Shown here piece after piece: positions 1-9,569 of a stretch of DNA of 64,000 nucleotides. This stretch comes from Prochlorococcus marinus XMU1405. Its GTDB lineage: Bacteria > Cyanobacteriota > Cyanobacteriia > PCC-6307 > Cyanobiaceae. The position numbers and the translations under genes were made by a program. Each line of letters begins with the position of its first letter. Position 1 is the first letter of the stretch. The notes under the pieces are model-generated. The model ran no database searches. It had not been told where the DNA came from and was given only the letters and a program-made list of their open reading frames with translations. Where the stretch lies: assembly GCF_017696275.1 (NCBI RefSeq), contig NZ_JAAORF010000003.1, positions 434,001-498,000 of the forward strand, read 5' to 3'.

Positions 1-1
1 G

Positions 2-1039
2 AAAACAATTCAAAAAGCTCTACAACCTAGAGTAGATCTTCCTTCTGGAGGTTATATTATTATCGAACCAACTGAAGCTTTAACAGTAATCGATGTAAAC
101 TCTGGATCATTTACAAGATCCGCAAACTCAAGACAAACCGTTTTGTGGACAAACTGCGAAGCAGCAGTTGAAATCTCAAGGCAAATGAAATTAAGAAATA
201 TTGGTGGAGTTATAGTAGTAGATTTTATCGATATGGAATCTAGAAGAGATCAATTTCAGTTACTTGAGCATTTTACCTCAGCAATAAAAGATGATTCTGC
301 TAGGCCTCAAATAGCTCAGCTTACTGAATTAGGATTAGTAGAGTTAACCAGAAAAAGACAGGGTCAAAATATATATGAATTATTCGGTAAAAAATGTTCT
401 AAATGCGATGGAACAGGGCACGTAGAAAATATATTAAATTACGAAATTGCTAACTTAAAAATTAAAAATGTTGAAAATAAATCTAATCAATCAAACAATC
501 TAAAATCTTTAGATAAAGATATTTCTCAATCAACTTATGAGCAAGAAAAAATAATCGACAAGGAATTAATTAACTCCAAAGACCTAAGTAAAGATAATTC
601 TTCTAATAAAAAAGAAAAAGAAAATGATAATGATAATTTGAATCAATCAAATTCAAAAGAAAAAAATATAATAACAGTTGATCTTACTAATGAAGAAAAA
701 GTTGTTTTCAGTCAATTAGGTATTAATCCCCTTATTAAGTTAGGTAAAGAATATCTCACCAGCAATAATTTTGTGCGTTTAGAAGAAAGTAATAAGGAAA
801 AAGAAAAACCCTTAAATAATAAAAAAACAAAAAAACAAATTAAAAAAATATCAAAAACTGAAGAAGAAAAGATTCAAATTAAAGTTGAAGCAAATGCAAA
901 TTCTAAAGATAAATCAGCAGATAAAACTAATGAAAATAATGAAGTTGTATTTACAGACAAAAAGGATAAAACTGAACTTGCAGATGAGCTAAACAATACA
1001 AGAAAAAAAAGAAGAAGATCTTCAGCAAGCATTGAATAA
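2..1039 (+). CDS. rne: Ribonuclease E/G, C-terminal part (5' end outside window)
   Basis: Endoribonuclease that starts mRNA decay and processes rRNA and tRNA precursors. The reading frame is open from base 2, so the N-terminal S1 and RNase H-like parts lie outside. The visible part holds the DNase I-like catalytic segment with both metal-binding aspartates (VIDVNSG and VVDFIDM, matching Asp303 and Asp346 of the E. coli enzyme) and the zinc-link motif [10 protein letters not shown] long Lys/Asn/Glu/Ser-rich low-complexity tail follows and ends in the basic sequence [12 protein letters not shown]. In other cyanobacteria a similar RRRRRRSSA nonapeptide binds PNPase, so this tail is probably the PNPase docking site. 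The stop overlaps the start of rnhB by 8 bases. Confidence 0.96.
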   Translation, partial: KTIQKALQPRVDLPSGGYIIIEPTEALTVIDVNSGSFTRSANSRQTVLWTNCEAAVEISRQMKLRNIGGVIVVDFIDMESRRDQFQLLEHFTSAIKDDSARPQIAQLTELGLVELTRKRQGQNIYELFGKKCSKCDGTGHVENILNYEIANLKIKNVENKSNQSNNLKSLDKDISQSTYEQEKIIDKELINSKDLSKDNSSNKKEKENDNDNLNQSNSKEKNIITVDLTNEEKVVFSQLGINPLIKLGKEYLTSNNFVRLEESNKEKEKPLNNKKTKKQIKKISKTEEEKIQIKVEANANSKDKSADKTNENNEVVFTDKKDKTELADELNNTRKKRRRSSASIE

Positions 1040-1613
1040 AGTATCCGAAGTTGGAATAGATGAAGTTGGAAGGGGAGCAATTTTTGGTCCAGTGTTTGCA
1101 GCAGCAGTCGTATTAACTGAGAAAAATAAATTTACTTTAAAACAACTTGGAGTAACAGATAGTAAAAAACTAACTCCCAAAAAAAGAAAATTACTTTTAC
1201 CAAAAATTTTATTTCTCTCTTCAGATTATGGAATTGGGCAATCTTCGGCCAGAGAAATAGATAAGTTAGGTATCAGAGTTGCGACAGAACTTTCAATGAT
1301 AAGAGCTCTAAAAAAATTAAAAGAAAAGCCATCTGAATTAATAATTGATGGCCCCTTACTATTAAGGCCATGGAACGGAATTCAGAAAAACATAGTTTCT
1401 GGAGACTCAAAGTTTATCTCAATAGCTGCAGCAAGCATAGTTGCCAAAGTTTCTCGCGACAATCTAATGGAGAGGTTAGAAAAAAAATACTCAGGATACT
1501 TGTTATTTAAAAATAAAGGTTATGGAACTAGAGAGCATCTTTCATTAATCAAAAAAAATGGAATAACTAAACTTCATAGGAAAAGTTTTTTAAAAAAATC
1601 AAATCTTATTTAA
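1032..1613 (+). CDS. rnhB: Ribonuclease HII
   Basis: Removes RNA from RNA-DNA hybrids and single misincorporated ribonucleotides. The N-terminus carries the diagnostic [14 protein letters not shown] motif with catalytic Asp and Glu, followed by [10 protein letters not shown], the IDGP segment and [12 protein letters not shown]. At 193 residues the length is normal for the family. The first usable start is TTG at 1032, inside the end of rne. The frame remains open back to 993, and an ATA codon at 996 sits where related strains may start with ATG (from memory), so an earlier non-standard start or a lost start is possible. It is probably translationally coupled to rne. Confidence 0.93.
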   Translation: MNKVSEVGIDEVGRGAIFGPVFAAAVVLTEKNKFTLKQLGVTDSKKLTPKKRKLLLPKILFLSSDYGIGQSSAREIDKLGIRVATELSMIRALKKLKEKPSELIIDGPLLLRPWNGIQKNIVSGDSKFISIAAASIVAKVSRDNLMERLEKKYSGYLLFKNKGYGTREHLSLIKKNGITKLHRKSFLKKSNLI

Positions 1614-2117
1614 TTCACACCAATCTAAAAAGTCTTTTACGAGTTGCTGTTGAACCCTTGACTTTATACCCAATAGAATTCCATTTAATACCGAATGACC
1701 AGTAGATTCCAAAATTTTCTTTGGTACCAGCTTCAGTAGAGGGGGTTGGCTTACAGATACCCCAAGAAGTGCCTCGCCTTCTAAACCAACATCGGTTGCT
1801 TCCAAATTCGCTTTCAAAATAAGATTAAAGTCATCTACAATTCCCAAACCATCCAATTTACTATCAAGGGCACTCATTCTTAAAATTCCATCTCTATTCT
1901 CTACCGCAATTGAGACAACAGGGTTAATATCTAGTTGGAAAACCTTAAAACTTGTTACTGTATACTTGTATCTACCTTCTCCCTCAGGTACTAATTTTTT
2001 GGAGTCTAGCATTGCTCCAACAACTCTTTCTTCTTCCAAAAGATATTGAGAAAGATATTTTTTATTTCGTGTTACAGAAAGCTTTAATTTCTGTTTAGCA
2101 TCAAAAGATAATAGCAT
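1599..2117 (-). CDS. DUF1997 family protein
   Basis: Conserved cyanobacterial and plastid protein of unknown function. The 172-residue sequence is soluble-looking, with no signal peptide or membrane segment. It fits the DUF1997 pattern ([40 protein letters not shown]), which resembles a lipid- or polyketide-cyclase-type START fold. It is convergent with rnhB: the last 15 bases of the two genes overlap. It is divergent from pheA, about 50 bases away. The family call rests on sequence resemblance; no function can be assigned. Confidence 0.8.
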   Translation of the reverse strand: MLLSFDAKQKLKLSVTRNKKYLSQYLLEEERVVGAMLDSKKLVPEGEGRYKYTVTSFKVFQLDINPVVSIAVENRDGILRMSALDSKLDGLGIVDDFNLILKANLEATDVGLEGEALLGVSVSQPPLLKLVPKKILESTGHSVLNGILLGIKSRVQQQLVKDFLDWCELNKI

Positions 2118-2169
2118 TTTCTATAACCCTCCAATGCTTATTTGATCTCTTTTTTTCTTACAATCAATC

Positions 2170-3015
2170 ATGCGCAAACAAGTTGCATATTTAGGTCCTA
2201 AAGGGACATATGCAGAAAAAGCAGCTCATATATTATCAAAGCTTGCCAATTTTCAGACACCTATATTTGTACCATGTAATGGGTTACATTCGGTCATTAA
2301 ATCAATTGCCTACAACAATTGTGATGCTGCAGTAGTACCTATTGAAAATTCTGTAGAAGGCGGAGTCACAGCCACTTTAGATGCCCTCTGGAAATTTCCT
2401 GAAATATTTATCAATAAAGCAATTGTTTTACCTATTAAACATGCGTTAATTAGCGATGGAGAACTTTCAATGATTTCAGAAGTATTATCTCACCCTCAAG
2501 CATTAGCTCAATGTTCTGAATGGTTATCTGAAAATCTCCCAAATGCAATTCCTCTTCCAACAAATTCAACATCAGAAGCTGTCAATATGGTAAAAGGAAG
2601 TAAATTTAGAGCAGCTATCGGCTCAAAATCATTAATTCAAATTGAAGGACTTAAAGAATTAGCCTTTCCTATTAATGATGTCCCAGGAAACTGTACTAGA
2701 TTTGTCATTTTGAGCAAAGAATCAAATTTTAGTCCAGCTAATATTGCAAGTTTTGCTTTTTCATTAATCTCAAATAAACCTGGCGCTTTACTAGAAGCTT
2801 TAAATTATATTGCAGATTTTGGATTTAATATGAGTAAAATTGAATCTAGACCATCAAAACGAGAGTTAGGCGAATACATAATTTATATTGATTTAGAAAT
2901 AAATAATCAAAATAATATAAAAAATTTAGTCGATTTAAAAAATAATTTAAAGCCATTATGCAAAAACTTCGTAGATTTTGGAAATTATTTTTCTGAAAAT
3001 GTTGAACTAGATTAA
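2170..3015 (+). CDS. pheA: Prephenate dehydratase
   Basis: Converts prephenate to phenylpyruvate in phenylalanine synthesis. Residues 1-180 form the periplasmic-binding-like catalytic domain, with AYLGPKGTYAEKAA at the start, IENSVEGGVTATLD, and the GNCTRFVIL motif whose Thr-Arg-Phe is essential in the family. Residues 190-275 form a C-terminal ACT domain (GALLEALNYIADFGFNMSKIESRP) that normally gives phenylalanine feedback inhibition. There is no fused chorismate mutase, as usual for cyanobacteria. tyrA, for the sister branch, lies about 51 kb away in the window. Length 281 residues, ATG start. Confidence 0.95.
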   Translation: MRKQVAYLGPKGTYAEKAAHILSKLANFQTPIFVPCNGLHSVIKSIAYNNCDAAVVPIENSVEGGVTATLDALWKFPEIFINKAIVLPIKHALISDGELSMISEVLSHPQALAQCSEWLSENLPNAIPLPTNSTSEAVNMVKGSKFRAAIGSKSLIQIEGLKELAFPINDVPGNCTRFVILSKESNFSPANIASFAFSLISNKPGALLEALNYIADFGFNMSKIESRPSKRELGEYIIYIDLEINNQNNIKNLVDLKNNLKPLCKNFVDFGNYFSENVELD

Positions 3016-3016
3016 T

Positions 3017-3952
3017 TTATCCCCTACATTTATAAACTCCAAACTCCATTAAACCTTTTCTAAATGCCCAATTCATTAGTAATATCGTTGGAATCTCTCT
3101 AATCGACTTTACTATCGCAAATGGGCCAAGTGACAAAATTGCTAAGGGTCTTCGAATGCCTTCATAAATTGAGTCGTACCAAGAAGGATTCGTATAAGAG
3201 TTCCAATTCTCAGAAATAACTCTTCCAGCACTATTTTTATTAATTCTAAGAATATTACTGAATTGGTTAATGCTTATAAAATTGGGGTGTACCCACTGTT
3301 CAAGTAATTGTTTAAGGACTAACTTCTCCAAAAATGATGGGGGATATGCCTTTAGATCTCTTGAGTTCCAATCAGCCAATGCCAAATATCCTCCAGGTCT
3401 CAAAATTCTAAGCATTTCATCTGCAAACTTAGTTTTGTCATTCATATGAGCTCCTGCCTCAACACTCCAGACCGCATCAAATGATCCATCTTCAAATGAT
3501 AAATCCAATGCATCCATAACTTGGAAGTTGCAATTAAGTCCAAAAGGAGTAAGTTCTCTTGCTCTTTTAACTTGAGCCGGACTAATTGTAATGCCTGTAA
3601 CATTAAACCCATAATATTCTGAAAGAATCCTAGAACTTCCCCCTATACCACAACCTACATCGAGTATTCTGGATCCTTTTGGCAATTTATCCAAACCACT
3701 CCATTTGACTAATTCATGAACAAACTGAGCTTTAGCTTTTCTAAAATCAATATTTTTTTTCCCTGAAGGATAAAAACCCAAATGTATATGTTCTCCCCAC
3801 AATCTCTCAAGTAATTTATCCTGCGTCCAAGCATCATATGCGGAAGCTACTGTACTGGAAGAAATATATTTTCTAGCATTAATTCTCCAGATAATAAATA
3901 GGACCAGAAAGAATAAAACTAGTAAAAAAAAAGGGAATAATAACTCAATCAT
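3017..3952 (-). CDS. MPBQ/MSBQ-type SAM methyltransferase
   Basis: Likely 2-methyl-6-phytyl (or solanesyl) benzoquinol methyltransferase of tocopherol and plastoquinone synthesis. A hydrophobic N-terminal segment (residues about 2-22) anchors it to membrane. The class I SAM motif LDVGCGIGGSSRIL follows, then GITISPAQVKRARELT, WSVEAGAHM and ADWNSRDL. The layout, including the short N-terminal anchor and the C-terminal VREVPTILL segment, closely resembles Synechocystis Sll0418 as I remember it. The homologous gamma-tocopherol methyltransferase is an alternative, but the N-terminal anchor favours the MPBQ enzyme. It lies directly downstream of the Lon-domain gene with no spacing. Confidence 0.85.
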   Translation of the reverse strand: MIELLFPFFLLVLFFLVLFIIWRINARKYISSSTVASAYDAWTQDKLLERLWGEHIHLGFYPSGKKNIDFRKAKAQFVHELVKWSGLDKLPKGSRILDVGCGIGGSSRILSEYYGFNVTGITISPAQVKRARELTPFGLNCNFQVMDALDLSFEDGSFDAVWSVEAGAHMNDKTKFADEMLRILRPGGYLALADWNSRDLKAYPPSFLEKLVLKQLLEQWVHPNFISINQFSNILRINKNSAGRVISENWNSYTNPSWYDSIYEGIRRPLAILSLGPFAIVKSIREIPTILLMNWAFRKGLMEFGVYKCRG

Positions 3953-4609
3953 TTAATTTTCTTTTATATCAGGGAAACTTTCTTTCAATGCGGTTCTTGC
4001 TGCAAGTTGTTTTCTTGTATGATCCAGCATTTCATATTCCCTTTGCAAACGAGTAAAAGTATTTCTTTCCTCAAGAAGTCTTTGCTGTTCTTCCGCAACA
4101 GGACCGCCCAAATGAGCTCCTATCCAAAATGATAATTCCATTGGGTTGTCAGGTAATTTATCAGGTAGATTTTTCTTAGTATTAGTTAATTTACTTGTTA
4201 AAGTAATAACGTCACTAAGAGCTTCTTTTACTGAATCTTTTAGTGAATCTATTTTTTGTAAGTCATCAATATTATCATCATTAATCCAACTAACCATCGC
4301 GGAGCAAAACGGCGTCGAACGTGTAATTTCTAAGACTTGAAATCTTTGTTGTCCGAGAGTGATAATATTACTTCTCCCATCTTCTGCAGTTTGATGTTTT
4401 ATAATTTGCGCGCAACATCCCACGTTAGCCATAGTTTTTGTAGTTGGGTCCCACTTAATGACTCCAAACCTAGAATCACTTTCAAGAACAGATTGGAGCA
4501 TAATCCTATATCTCGACTCAAAAATATGTAAAGGCAATACTTCTTGAGGAAAAAGGACCACTTCCGGCAAAGGAAATAAAGGTAGTTCCCTTACTGAGAG
4601 TTCTCCCAT
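3953..4609 (-). CDS. Lon N-terminal (substrate-binding) domain protein
   Basis: Stand-alone protein of the LON substrate-binding family (218 residues). The start LPLFPLPEVVLFPQEVLPLHIFESRYR is the hallmark of the Lon protease N-terminal domain, but no AAA ATPase or Ser-Lys protease domain follows. The rest is a helical C-terminal part (LLEERNTFTRLQREYEML). Cyanobacteria and plants encode such lone domains; their role is unclear, possibly substrate recognition or chaperoning. It abuts the methyltransferase gene (stop at 3953, next start at 3952) and is probably cotranscribed with it. Confidence 0.88.
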   Translation of the reverse strand: MGELSVRELPLFPLPEVVLFPQEVLPLHIFESRYRIMLQSVLESDSRFGVIKWDPTTKTMANVGCCAQIIKHQTAEDGRSNIITLGQQRFQVLEITRSTPFCSAMVSWINDDNIDDLQKIDSLKDSVKEALSDVITLTSKLTNTKKNLPDKLPDNPMELSFWIGAHLGGPVAEEQQRLLEERNTFTRLQREYEMLDHTRKQLAARTALKESFPDIKEN

Positions 4610-4665
4610 CTAAACCTCATTTAAATGTTTTTATACTAATCAATTTAGGGCGGTTTCGGGATTAA

Positions 4666-4986
4666 TTAAAGTTTAACTTCTATATCTACACCACTAGGGA
4701 GATCTAGCTTCATTAAAGCATCAATAGTTTTTGCAGAGGGACTATAGATATCGATGATTCTTCGATGTGTTCTTGTTTCAAAATGCTCTCTAGAATCTTT
4801 ATCGACATGTGGTGATCTAAGGACACAATAAATTTTCCTTTTTGTAGGTAGAGGTATTGGACCTATTGCTGAGGCAGAAGTAGTATCAGCAGTTTGGATT
4901 ATTTTGTCACAAGACAGATCAAGCATTCTCCTATCAAATGCTTTGAGTCTTATTCTTATTTTTTGTTGTGCTATTGATGCAGTCAT
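4666..4986 (-). CDS. rpsJ: 30S ribosomal protein S10
   Basis: Component of the 30S head and, as NusE, an antitermination partner of NusB. Recognised by [25 protein letters not shown] and [19 protein letters not shown]; 106 residues is standard. It closes the str operon after tufA rather than heading the S10 operon, which is the normal cyanobacterial arrangement. A 99-base spacer holding a strong hairpin separates it from tufA, so its transcript level may be set apart from the upstream genes. Confidence 0.98.
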   Translation of the reverse strand: MTASIAQQKIRIRLKAFDRRMLDLSCDKIIQTADTTSASAIGPIPLPTKRKIYCVLRSPHVDKDSREHFETRTHRRIIDIYSPSAKTIDALMKLDLPSGVDIEVKL

Positions 4987-5007
4987 AATTTCAAATAACT
5001 TCTATTG

Positions 5008-5032
5008 AAGGGTCATTTATTAAATGACCCTT
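5008..5032. other. Perfect 11-bp inverted repeat between tufA and rpsJ
   Basis: Arms AAGGGTCATTT and AAATGACCCTT are separated by three bases. Neither strand shows a run of T after the hairpin, so it is not a standard intrinsic terminator. It may be an RNA-stability or processing element, or a partial terminator, between the tufA and rpsJ parts of the str transcript. The arms are seen directly; the role is inferred. Confidence 0.6.
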
Positions 5033-5085
5033 GTCCATGTATCTATATTAGATGATTGAGGTTAAATTTTTAAAATTCAAATATA

Positions 5086-6285
5086 TTACTTGAGTATTTT
5101 AGAAACAACTCCAGCACCGATAGTACGTCCACCTTCACGGATTGCGAATCGCATACCTTGTTCAATAGCTACTGGACAAATTAATTCCCCAGTCATCTTA
5201 ATTCTGTCTCCTGGCATAACCATTTCAACATTAGAGCCATCATCAGAGGTAAATGCGGTTATTTGACCTGTCACATCAGTTGTTCTGATGTAGAACTGAG
5301 GTCTATATCCTGCAAAGAAAGGAGTATGTCTTCCGCCCTCTTCTTTTTTAAGAACATAAACTTCTCCTTCAAATTGAGTATGAGGGGTAATAGATCCTTT
5401 CTTAACAAGAACCATTCCTCTCTCAATATCTTCTTTCTGGACACCACGTAAAAGTAAACCAACATTATCGCCAGCCATACCTTCATCAAGAAGTTTTCGG
5501 AACATTTCGACTCCAGTAACAGTAGTTACTCTTGTATCTCTTATTCCAACTATTTCTACTTCTTCTCCAACCTTAACTTTACCTCTCTCAATTCTTCCAG
5601 TAGCAACAGTTCCTCTACCAGTAATCGAGAAAACGTCTTCAACTGCCATTAAGAATGGTTTGTCAACTTCTCTTTCAGGTTCAGGAATGCTAGCATCAAC
5701 TGCTTTCATTAATTCTTCAATCTTTGATTCCCAAGTAGAATCACCTTCGAGAGCTTTTAAACCTGAAACTTGAACTATAGGAATGTCATCTCCAGGGAAG
5801 TCATAACTATCTAAAAGTTCTCTAATTTCCATTTCGACAAGTTCAATAATTTCCTCATCGTCGACCATATCGCACTTATTGAGAGCAACAACAAGAGCAG
5901 GAACTCCAACTTGTTTAGCTAAAAGAATATGCTCTTTTGTTTGAGCCATAGGACCATCTGTAGCTGCGCAAACTAGAATAGCTCCGTCCATCTGGGCGGC
6001 CCCTGTGATCATGTTTTTAACATAATCAGCATGTCCTGGGCAATCAACATGAGCATAATGTCTGCCTTCAGTTTCATATTCAACATGAGCTGTATTAATT
6101 GTAATACCACGCTCTCTTTCTTCAGGAGCACCATCAATGTCTCCATAGTCTTGAGCTTGAGCTTGACCTTTTTTAGCTAATACGTTTGTAATAGCAGCAG
6201 TAAGTGTTGTTTTTCCATGATCAACATGGCCAATAGTACCTATGTTGACATGTGGTTTGTTCCTTTCGAACTTCTCGCGAGCCAT
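5086..6285 (-). CDS. tuf: Elongation factor Tu
   Basis: GTPase that delivers aminoacyl-tRNA to the ribosome. All G motifs are present: GHVDHGKT (P-loop), the [13 protein letters not shown] switch I with its Thr, DCPGHADY (switch II) and NKCD. Domains 2 and 3 follow. At 399 residues it is slightly longer than the E. coli protein because of the cyanobacterial insertion around [17 protein letters not shown]. It lies in the str operon, 45 bases after fusA. It is the only tuf gene in the window. Confidence 0.99.
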   Translation of the reverse strand: MAREKFERNKPHVNIGTIGHVDHGKTTLTAAITNVLAKKGQAQAQDYGDIDGAPEERERGITINTAHVEYETEGRHYAHVDCPGHADYVKNMITGAAQMDGAILVCAATDGPMAQTKEHILLAKQVGVPALVVALNKCDMVDDEEIIELVEMEIRELLDSYDFPGDDIPIVQVSGLKALEGDSTWESKIEELMKAVDASIPEPEREVDKPFLMAVEDVFSITGRGTVATGRIERGKVKVGEEVEIVGIRDTRVTTVTGVEMFRKLLDEGMAGDNVGLLLRGVQKEDIERGMVLVKKGSITPHTQFEGEVYVLKKEEGGRHTPFFAGYRPQFYIRTTDVTGQITAFTSDDGSNVEMVMPGDRIKMTGELICPVAIEQGMRFAIREGGRTIGAGVVSKILK

Positions 6286-6330
6286 TTTGAATTAAAGAAT
6301 CGAGGGTTTAAGAGTGTTTTAGTTTAGAGA

Positions 6331-8406
6331 TCAGGAGTTGCCCTGATTCTTGGAAATGATAGCTTCAGCAACATTACGAGGAACTTCCTCATAATTTGCG
6401 AACTCCATTGAAAATATACCCCGACCTTGAGTCATTGATCGGAGTTGAGTGGCATAGCCGAACATTTCGGCTAAGGGCACTTTGGCCTGTACCTTAGACA
6501 ATCCATCATCAACAGATTGTCCTTCTACTTGACCTCTTCTAGAAGAGAGATCACCAATTACAGATCCAAGGAAGTCATCAGGACTTTCGACCTCAACTTT
6601 CATCATAGGCTCTAAAAGGACAGGATTGCATTTTTTAACCCCGTCTTTAAAAGCCATGGAACCTGCAATTTTGAAGGCCATTTCAGATGAGTCTACATCG
6701 TGGAATGAACCATCGACTAGTGTTACTTTTACATCAATGAGTGGATAACCGGCAAGTACACCTGATTCACAAGTTTCTTTCATTCCATTTGATGCAGGAC
6801 CTATATACTCTTTTGGTACAGCTCCTCCAACGATTTTATTTACAAATTCAAAACCTTTACCAACTTCAGCAGGTTCCATTTCAATGATTACATGACCATA
6901 TTGACCTTTTCCTCCAGTCTGTCTTGCGTATTTACCTTCACCTTTAGAACTGGACCTAATAGTCTCTCTATATGAAACTTGAGGAGCGCCTATATTCGCT
7001 TCAACTTTAAATTCCCTTAACATTCTGTCAACAAGGATTTCTAAGTGCAACTCACCCATACCTGCAATAACAGTTTGATTTGTCTCTGGATCTGTACTTA
7101 CTCTAAAGGTTGGATCCTCTTCAGACAAAGCAGTTAAAGCTTTGGATAATTTTTCCATATCGCCTTTTGTTTTTGGCTCAACAGCTACCGAAATAACTGG
7201 TTCAGGGATAAACAATGTCTCCAAAACTATTGGATCTTCTGTGTTACATAAAGTATCACCAGTTGTTGTGTTCTTAAGACCTAATACAGCTCCTAAATCC
7301 CCAGCCCTTAATTCGTCAACCTCCTCTCTTTCATCGGCCTTAAGAATCACTAATCTAGAAATTCTCTCTTTAGCATCCTTAGTAGAATTCATTACGTAAC
7401 TTCCCTTAGAGAGAACACCTGAATACATTCTTACAAAAGTTAATTTCCCATAGGGATCTGACATCACTTTGAATGCTAATGCACTAAAAGGAGCATTATC
7501 ATCTGAAGGTCTAACATCTTCTTTGCCACTTGGTAAAACACCTTGTATTGGTTTTACGTCAACTGGAGCAGGCAAGTAATCAACTACAGCGTCTAGTACA
7601 AGTTGGACTCCTTTATTCTTAAAAGCTGAACCACACAAAACAGGAACTAATCCATGTTTTAAAACACCTTCCCTAATACCTTTTTTGAGTTGTTCTTCGG
7701 ACAATTCTCCTGTTTCAAGGAAAATTTCAATTAACTCTTCATCATTTTCTGCGACGCTTTCCATCAACTTTAATCTCCACTCAGAAGCTTCTTCCTTCAT
7801 TTCAGATGGAATTGGTGCTTCTTCAATATCAGTACCTAAATCATTTTTGTAGAGATATGCTTTGTTAGCGACTAAATCAATAATGCCTGTAAGATCACCC
7901 TCAGCTCCTATAGGTAGCTGAATTGGGAGTGCATTTGCCTTTAGACGATCTTTAATTTGTTTATTAACTTTTAAAAAATCTGCACCAGTCCTGTCCATTT
8001 TATTAACAAAAACCATCCTCGGAACAGAATATCTATCTGCTTGACGCCAAACTGTTTCGGATTGAGGCTGAACTCCCCCAACTGCGCAAAACACAGCTAT
8101 AACTCCGTCCAAGACTCGCATTGATCTTTCAACTTCAATAGTAAAGTCAACGTGTCCAGGAGTATCAATAATATTAATTCTGTGATCTTGCCAACTTGTA
8201 GATATTGCTGCAGCAGTAATAGTTATTCCTCTTTCTCGTTCTTGAGCCATCCAATCTGTTACAGCAGCACCATCATGTACTTCTCCTATCTTGTGAACAA
8301 CACCTGAATAAAACAAAATTCTTTCAGTAGTTGTAGTCTTCCCTGCATCAATATGAGCGGCTATACCTATGTTCCTTACTCGTTCTAGGGGAAAGTCGCG
8401 TGCCAA
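6331..8406 (-). CDS. fusA: Elongation factor G
   Basis: Translocase GTPase of 691 residues. The N-terminus [22 protein letters not shown] carries the P-loop; [11 protein letters not shown] (switch I), DTPGHVDF and NKMDRTGAD follow. Domains II-V continue to the end, with the domain IV signature [13 protein letters not shown]. It is the canonical full-length form, not the RF3 or tetracycline-protection branch, as its str-operon position also shows. It is separated from rpsG by 97 bases, the longest gap within the first part of the operon. Confidence 0.99.
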   Translation of the reverse strand: MARDFPLERVRNIGIAAHIDAGKTTTTERILFYSGVVHKIGEVHDGAAVTDWMAQERERGITITAAAISTSWQDHRINIIDTPGHVDFTIEVERSMRVLDGVIAVFCAVGGVQPQSETVWRQADRYSVPRMVFVNKMDRTGADFLKVNKQIKDRLKANALPIQLPIGAEGDLTGIIDLVANKAYLYKNDLGTDIEEAPIPSEMKEEASEWRLKLMESVAENDEELIEIFLETGELSEEQLKKGIREGVLKHGLVPVLCGSAFKNKGVQLVLDAVVDYLPAPVDVKPIQGVLPSGKEDVRPSDDNAPFSALAFKVMSDPYGKLTFVRMYSGVLSKGSYVMNSTKDAKERISRLVILKADEREEVDELRAGDLGAVLGLKNTTTGDTLCNTEDPIVLETLFIPEPVISVAVEPKTKGDMEKLSKALTALSEEDPTFRVSTDPETNQTVIAGMGELHLEILVDRMLREFKVEANIGAPQVSYRETIRSSSKGEGKYARQTGGKGQYGHVIIEMEPAEVGKGFEFVNKIVGGAVPKEYIGPASNGMKETCESGVLAGYPLIDVKVTLVDGSFHDVDSSEMAFKIAGSMAFKDGVKKCNPVLLEPMMKVEVESPDDFLGSVIGDLSSRRGQVEGQSVDDGLSKVQAKVPLAEMFGYATQLRSMTQGRGIFSMEFANYEEVPRNVAEAIISKNQGNS

Positions 8407-8503
8407 TTTTAAAGCTCCAAATAAAATAATTTTTGATAAGTATAGTTCACCCTAAAAGCAAACTTCATTAATAATAAACTACTTAAGTACCTTTTTGATG
8501 AAA

Positions 8504-8974
8504 TTAATATCTGTAATGAGCAAAAGCTTTATTAGCTTCAGCCATTTTATGAGTGTCTTCTCTTTTTTTAACTGCACTTCCAGTTTCATTTGCTGCATCC
8601 ATCAATTCACCAGCAAGTTTTTGAGACATACTTTTTCCATTCCTGGCACGTGAGAATGTAACAAGCCATCTTAATGCCATAGCTGTACCCCTCTCTTGGC
8701 GTACTTCCATAGGTACTTGATATGTGGCACCACCAACTCTTCTAGCTCTTACTTCAACAAGGGGAGTAGCATTTTTAACAGCTGTTTCAAATAATTCGAC
8801 TGCATTGCCACCTGTTCTCTCACTTATTAAGGAAAAAGCATCAGACAATATCCTTTGAGCTGTAGATTTTTTACCATGCTTCATCAATCGAGAAATCATC
8901 ATTGAAGCAAGACGACTATTAAATTGAGGATCTGGAAGAACTGGTCTTTTTACTGCTGCATTACGACGTGACAT
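8504..8974 (-). CDS. rpsG: 30S ribosomal protein S7
   Basis: Primary 16S rRNA 3'-domain binder in the head of the small subunit. Shows the signature [22 protein letters not shown], then [15 protein letters not shown] and RALRWLV-type [13 protein letters not shown]; 156 residues matches the family. It sits 25 bases after rpsL. In E. coli S7 represses its own operon; no equivalent site can be judged here. Confidence 0.98.
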   Translation of the reverse strand: MSRRNAAVKRPVLPDPQFNSRLASMMISRLMKHGKKSTAQRILSDAFSLISERTGGNAVELFETAVKNATPLVEVRARRVGGATYQVPMEVRQERGTAMALRWLVTFSRARNGKSMSQKLAGELMDAANETGSAVKKREDTHKMAEANKAFAHYRY

Positions 8975-8999
8975 TTTTTTAGAAAGTGATGTTTACAAA

Positions 9000-9374
9000 T
9001 TAATCTTTTGGAGCTTTTGCTCCATACTTAGATCTGGATTGACGTCTATCTTTGACTCCAGCCGTATCTAAAGTTCCTCTTATTATATGATATCTAACTC
9101 CTGGCAAATCCTTAACTCTTCCCCCCCTAAGCAGCACTACAGAGTGTTCTTGCAAATTATGTCCAATCCCAGGGATGTAAGCCGTTACTTCGAAACCTGA
9201 AGTTAATCTCACTCTTGCAACTTTTCTCAAGGCTGAATTAGGCTTTTTAGGTGTTGATGTATAGACTCTGGTACAAACCCCTCTTCTCTCAGGGCAAGCT
9301 TTTAATGCAGGAGATTTTGTTTTCCTTGTCAGACGTTTTCTTTCTGAACCTATTAATTGTGAGATGGTGGGCAT
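9000..9374 (-). CDS. rpsL: 30S ribosomal protein S12
   Basis: Decoding-centre protein and first gene of the str operon. Recognised by [14 protein letters not shown], the [20 protein letters not shown] loop in which Lys residues affect streptomycin response and fidelity, and the [17 protein letters not shown] segment. Length 124 residues. It is divergent from glsF across a 195-base AT-rich spacer that must hold both promoters. Confidence 0.99.
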   Translation of the reverse strand: MPTISQLIGSERKRLTRKTKSPALKACPERRGVCTRVYTSTPKKPNSALRKVARVRLTSGFEVTAYIPGIGHNLQEHSVVLLRGGRVKDLPGVRYHIIRGTLDTAGVKDRRQSRSKYGAKAPKD

Positions 9375-9526
9375 CTATTATATTTAGATAAAAATAAACA
9401 TTTCACTATCATAACCTTTTACGAGCACCAACCAAAAGTTTTTTATTATATTTTTTTTAAAATTTGTCAAATTAAAATTCTTTGGTAAATATTCATTATT
9501 TTTAGATTTATTTTCATATTTATTTT

Positions 9527-9532
9527 TATAAT
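9527..9532 (+). promoter_or_regulatory. Possible -10 element of glsF
   Basis: A perfect TATAAT lies 37 bases before the ATG of the glutamate synthase gene, in the divergent spacer with rpsL. No clear -35 is seen, which is common in this group. In so AT-rich a region a chance match is quite possible. Confidence 0.35.
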
Positions 9533-9569
9533 AGAAATACATAAATAACTAAATAGAATTAAATAATCT

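Noticed and set aside
9485-9498. GTA-N8-TTA as an NtcA box before glsF
   Set aside because: The consensus GTA-N8-TAC is not met in the right half and the spacing to the possible -10 is not ideal.
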